Made by a program: the position numbers and the translations under genes
NCBI GenBank assembly: GCA_030592985.1
Contig: JAUVIB010000178.1
Coordinates: 1 to 6,744 of the forward strand
Origin: Calditrichaceae bacterium
Lineage (GTDB): Bacteria; Calditrichota; Calditrichia; Calditrichales; Calditrichaceae
Reading direction: 5' to 3'
Length of the DNA stretch: 6,744 nt
Shown: in pieces, positions 6,714 to 6,744 of the stretch
Position numbering within the stretch: the stretch's first letter is position 1
Layout of the letters: the number at the start of each line of letters is the position of its first letter
Notes under the pieces: generated by a model
The model's input: the letters and a program-made list of their open reading frames with translations, nothing else
Told to the model about the DNA's origin: nothing
Databases searched by the model: none

Positions 6714-6744
6714 ATGTTGGATGATGTCGTAAAGGTATTTATAG
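6714..6744 (+). CDS. Start of an unidentified gene, cut by the right window edge
   Basis: Only ten full codons are visible (MLDDVVKVFI), too few for identification. A gene start is supported by the AAAGGG site at 6701-6706, by the candidate promoter upstream and by an open frame to the edge. It may be the first gene of a new transcription unit, since the gap before it is the largest in the window. A nearby TAG at 6698-6700, in a different position upstream, does not affect this start. Confidence 0.5.
   Translation, partial: MLDDVVKVFI

Overview
The window is AT-rich bacterial chromosomal DNA with seven genes, all on the + strand and closely spaced: five complete, one (lepA) cut by the left edge and one just beginning at the right edge. 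The LepB sequence (IPTSSMEKSLLVGDF around the nucleophile, KRCIAIP around the catalytic lysine), the unusual 419-residue secreted protein and a TAnnTTTG promoter-like motif all resemble the Bacteroidetes/Chlorobi/Calditrichaeota side of the bacterial tree (FCB group). This placement is an inference from recognised protein style, not from a marker-gene tree.

Layout: 1-1156 is the C-terminal two thirds of lepA (elongation factor 4). 1177-1893 is lepB (signal peptidase I). 1903-3069 is hemW (radical-SAM heme chaperone). 3132-4919 encodes a 595-residue exported TPR-repeat protein. 4921-6180 encodes an exported 419-residue protein with a glutamine-amidotransferase-like (GATase1/ThuA-like) core. 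6208-6597 is a YjbQ-family (UPF0047) protein. A 116-base gap, the only sizeable non-coding stretch, precedes a probable new gene starting at 6714. The preceding gaps are 20, 9, 62, 1 and 27 bases, so lepA through yjbQ could be one transcript.

How the genes fit together: the first three are housekeeping genes (translation back-translocation/stalling factor, signal-peptide removal, heme delivery) in an order that mixes two known neighbourhoods, lepA-lepB and lepA-hemW. The next two form a translationally coupled pair whose products both carry Sec-type signal peptides, and LepB encoded just upstream is the kind of enzyme that would process them. A joint periplasmic or envelope function is plausible but not shown by sequence. 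YjbQ is a small cytoplasmic enzyme-like protein with no evident link to the pair.

The most interesting item is the 419-residue protein. It looks like a well-conserved family with a candidate Cys-His-Glu site. Relatives are, as I recall, often labelled 'asparagine synthetase B', yet it has none of the hallmarks of that enzyme. I see no mobile element, CRISPR array, tRNA, rRNA or convincing intrinsic terminator.
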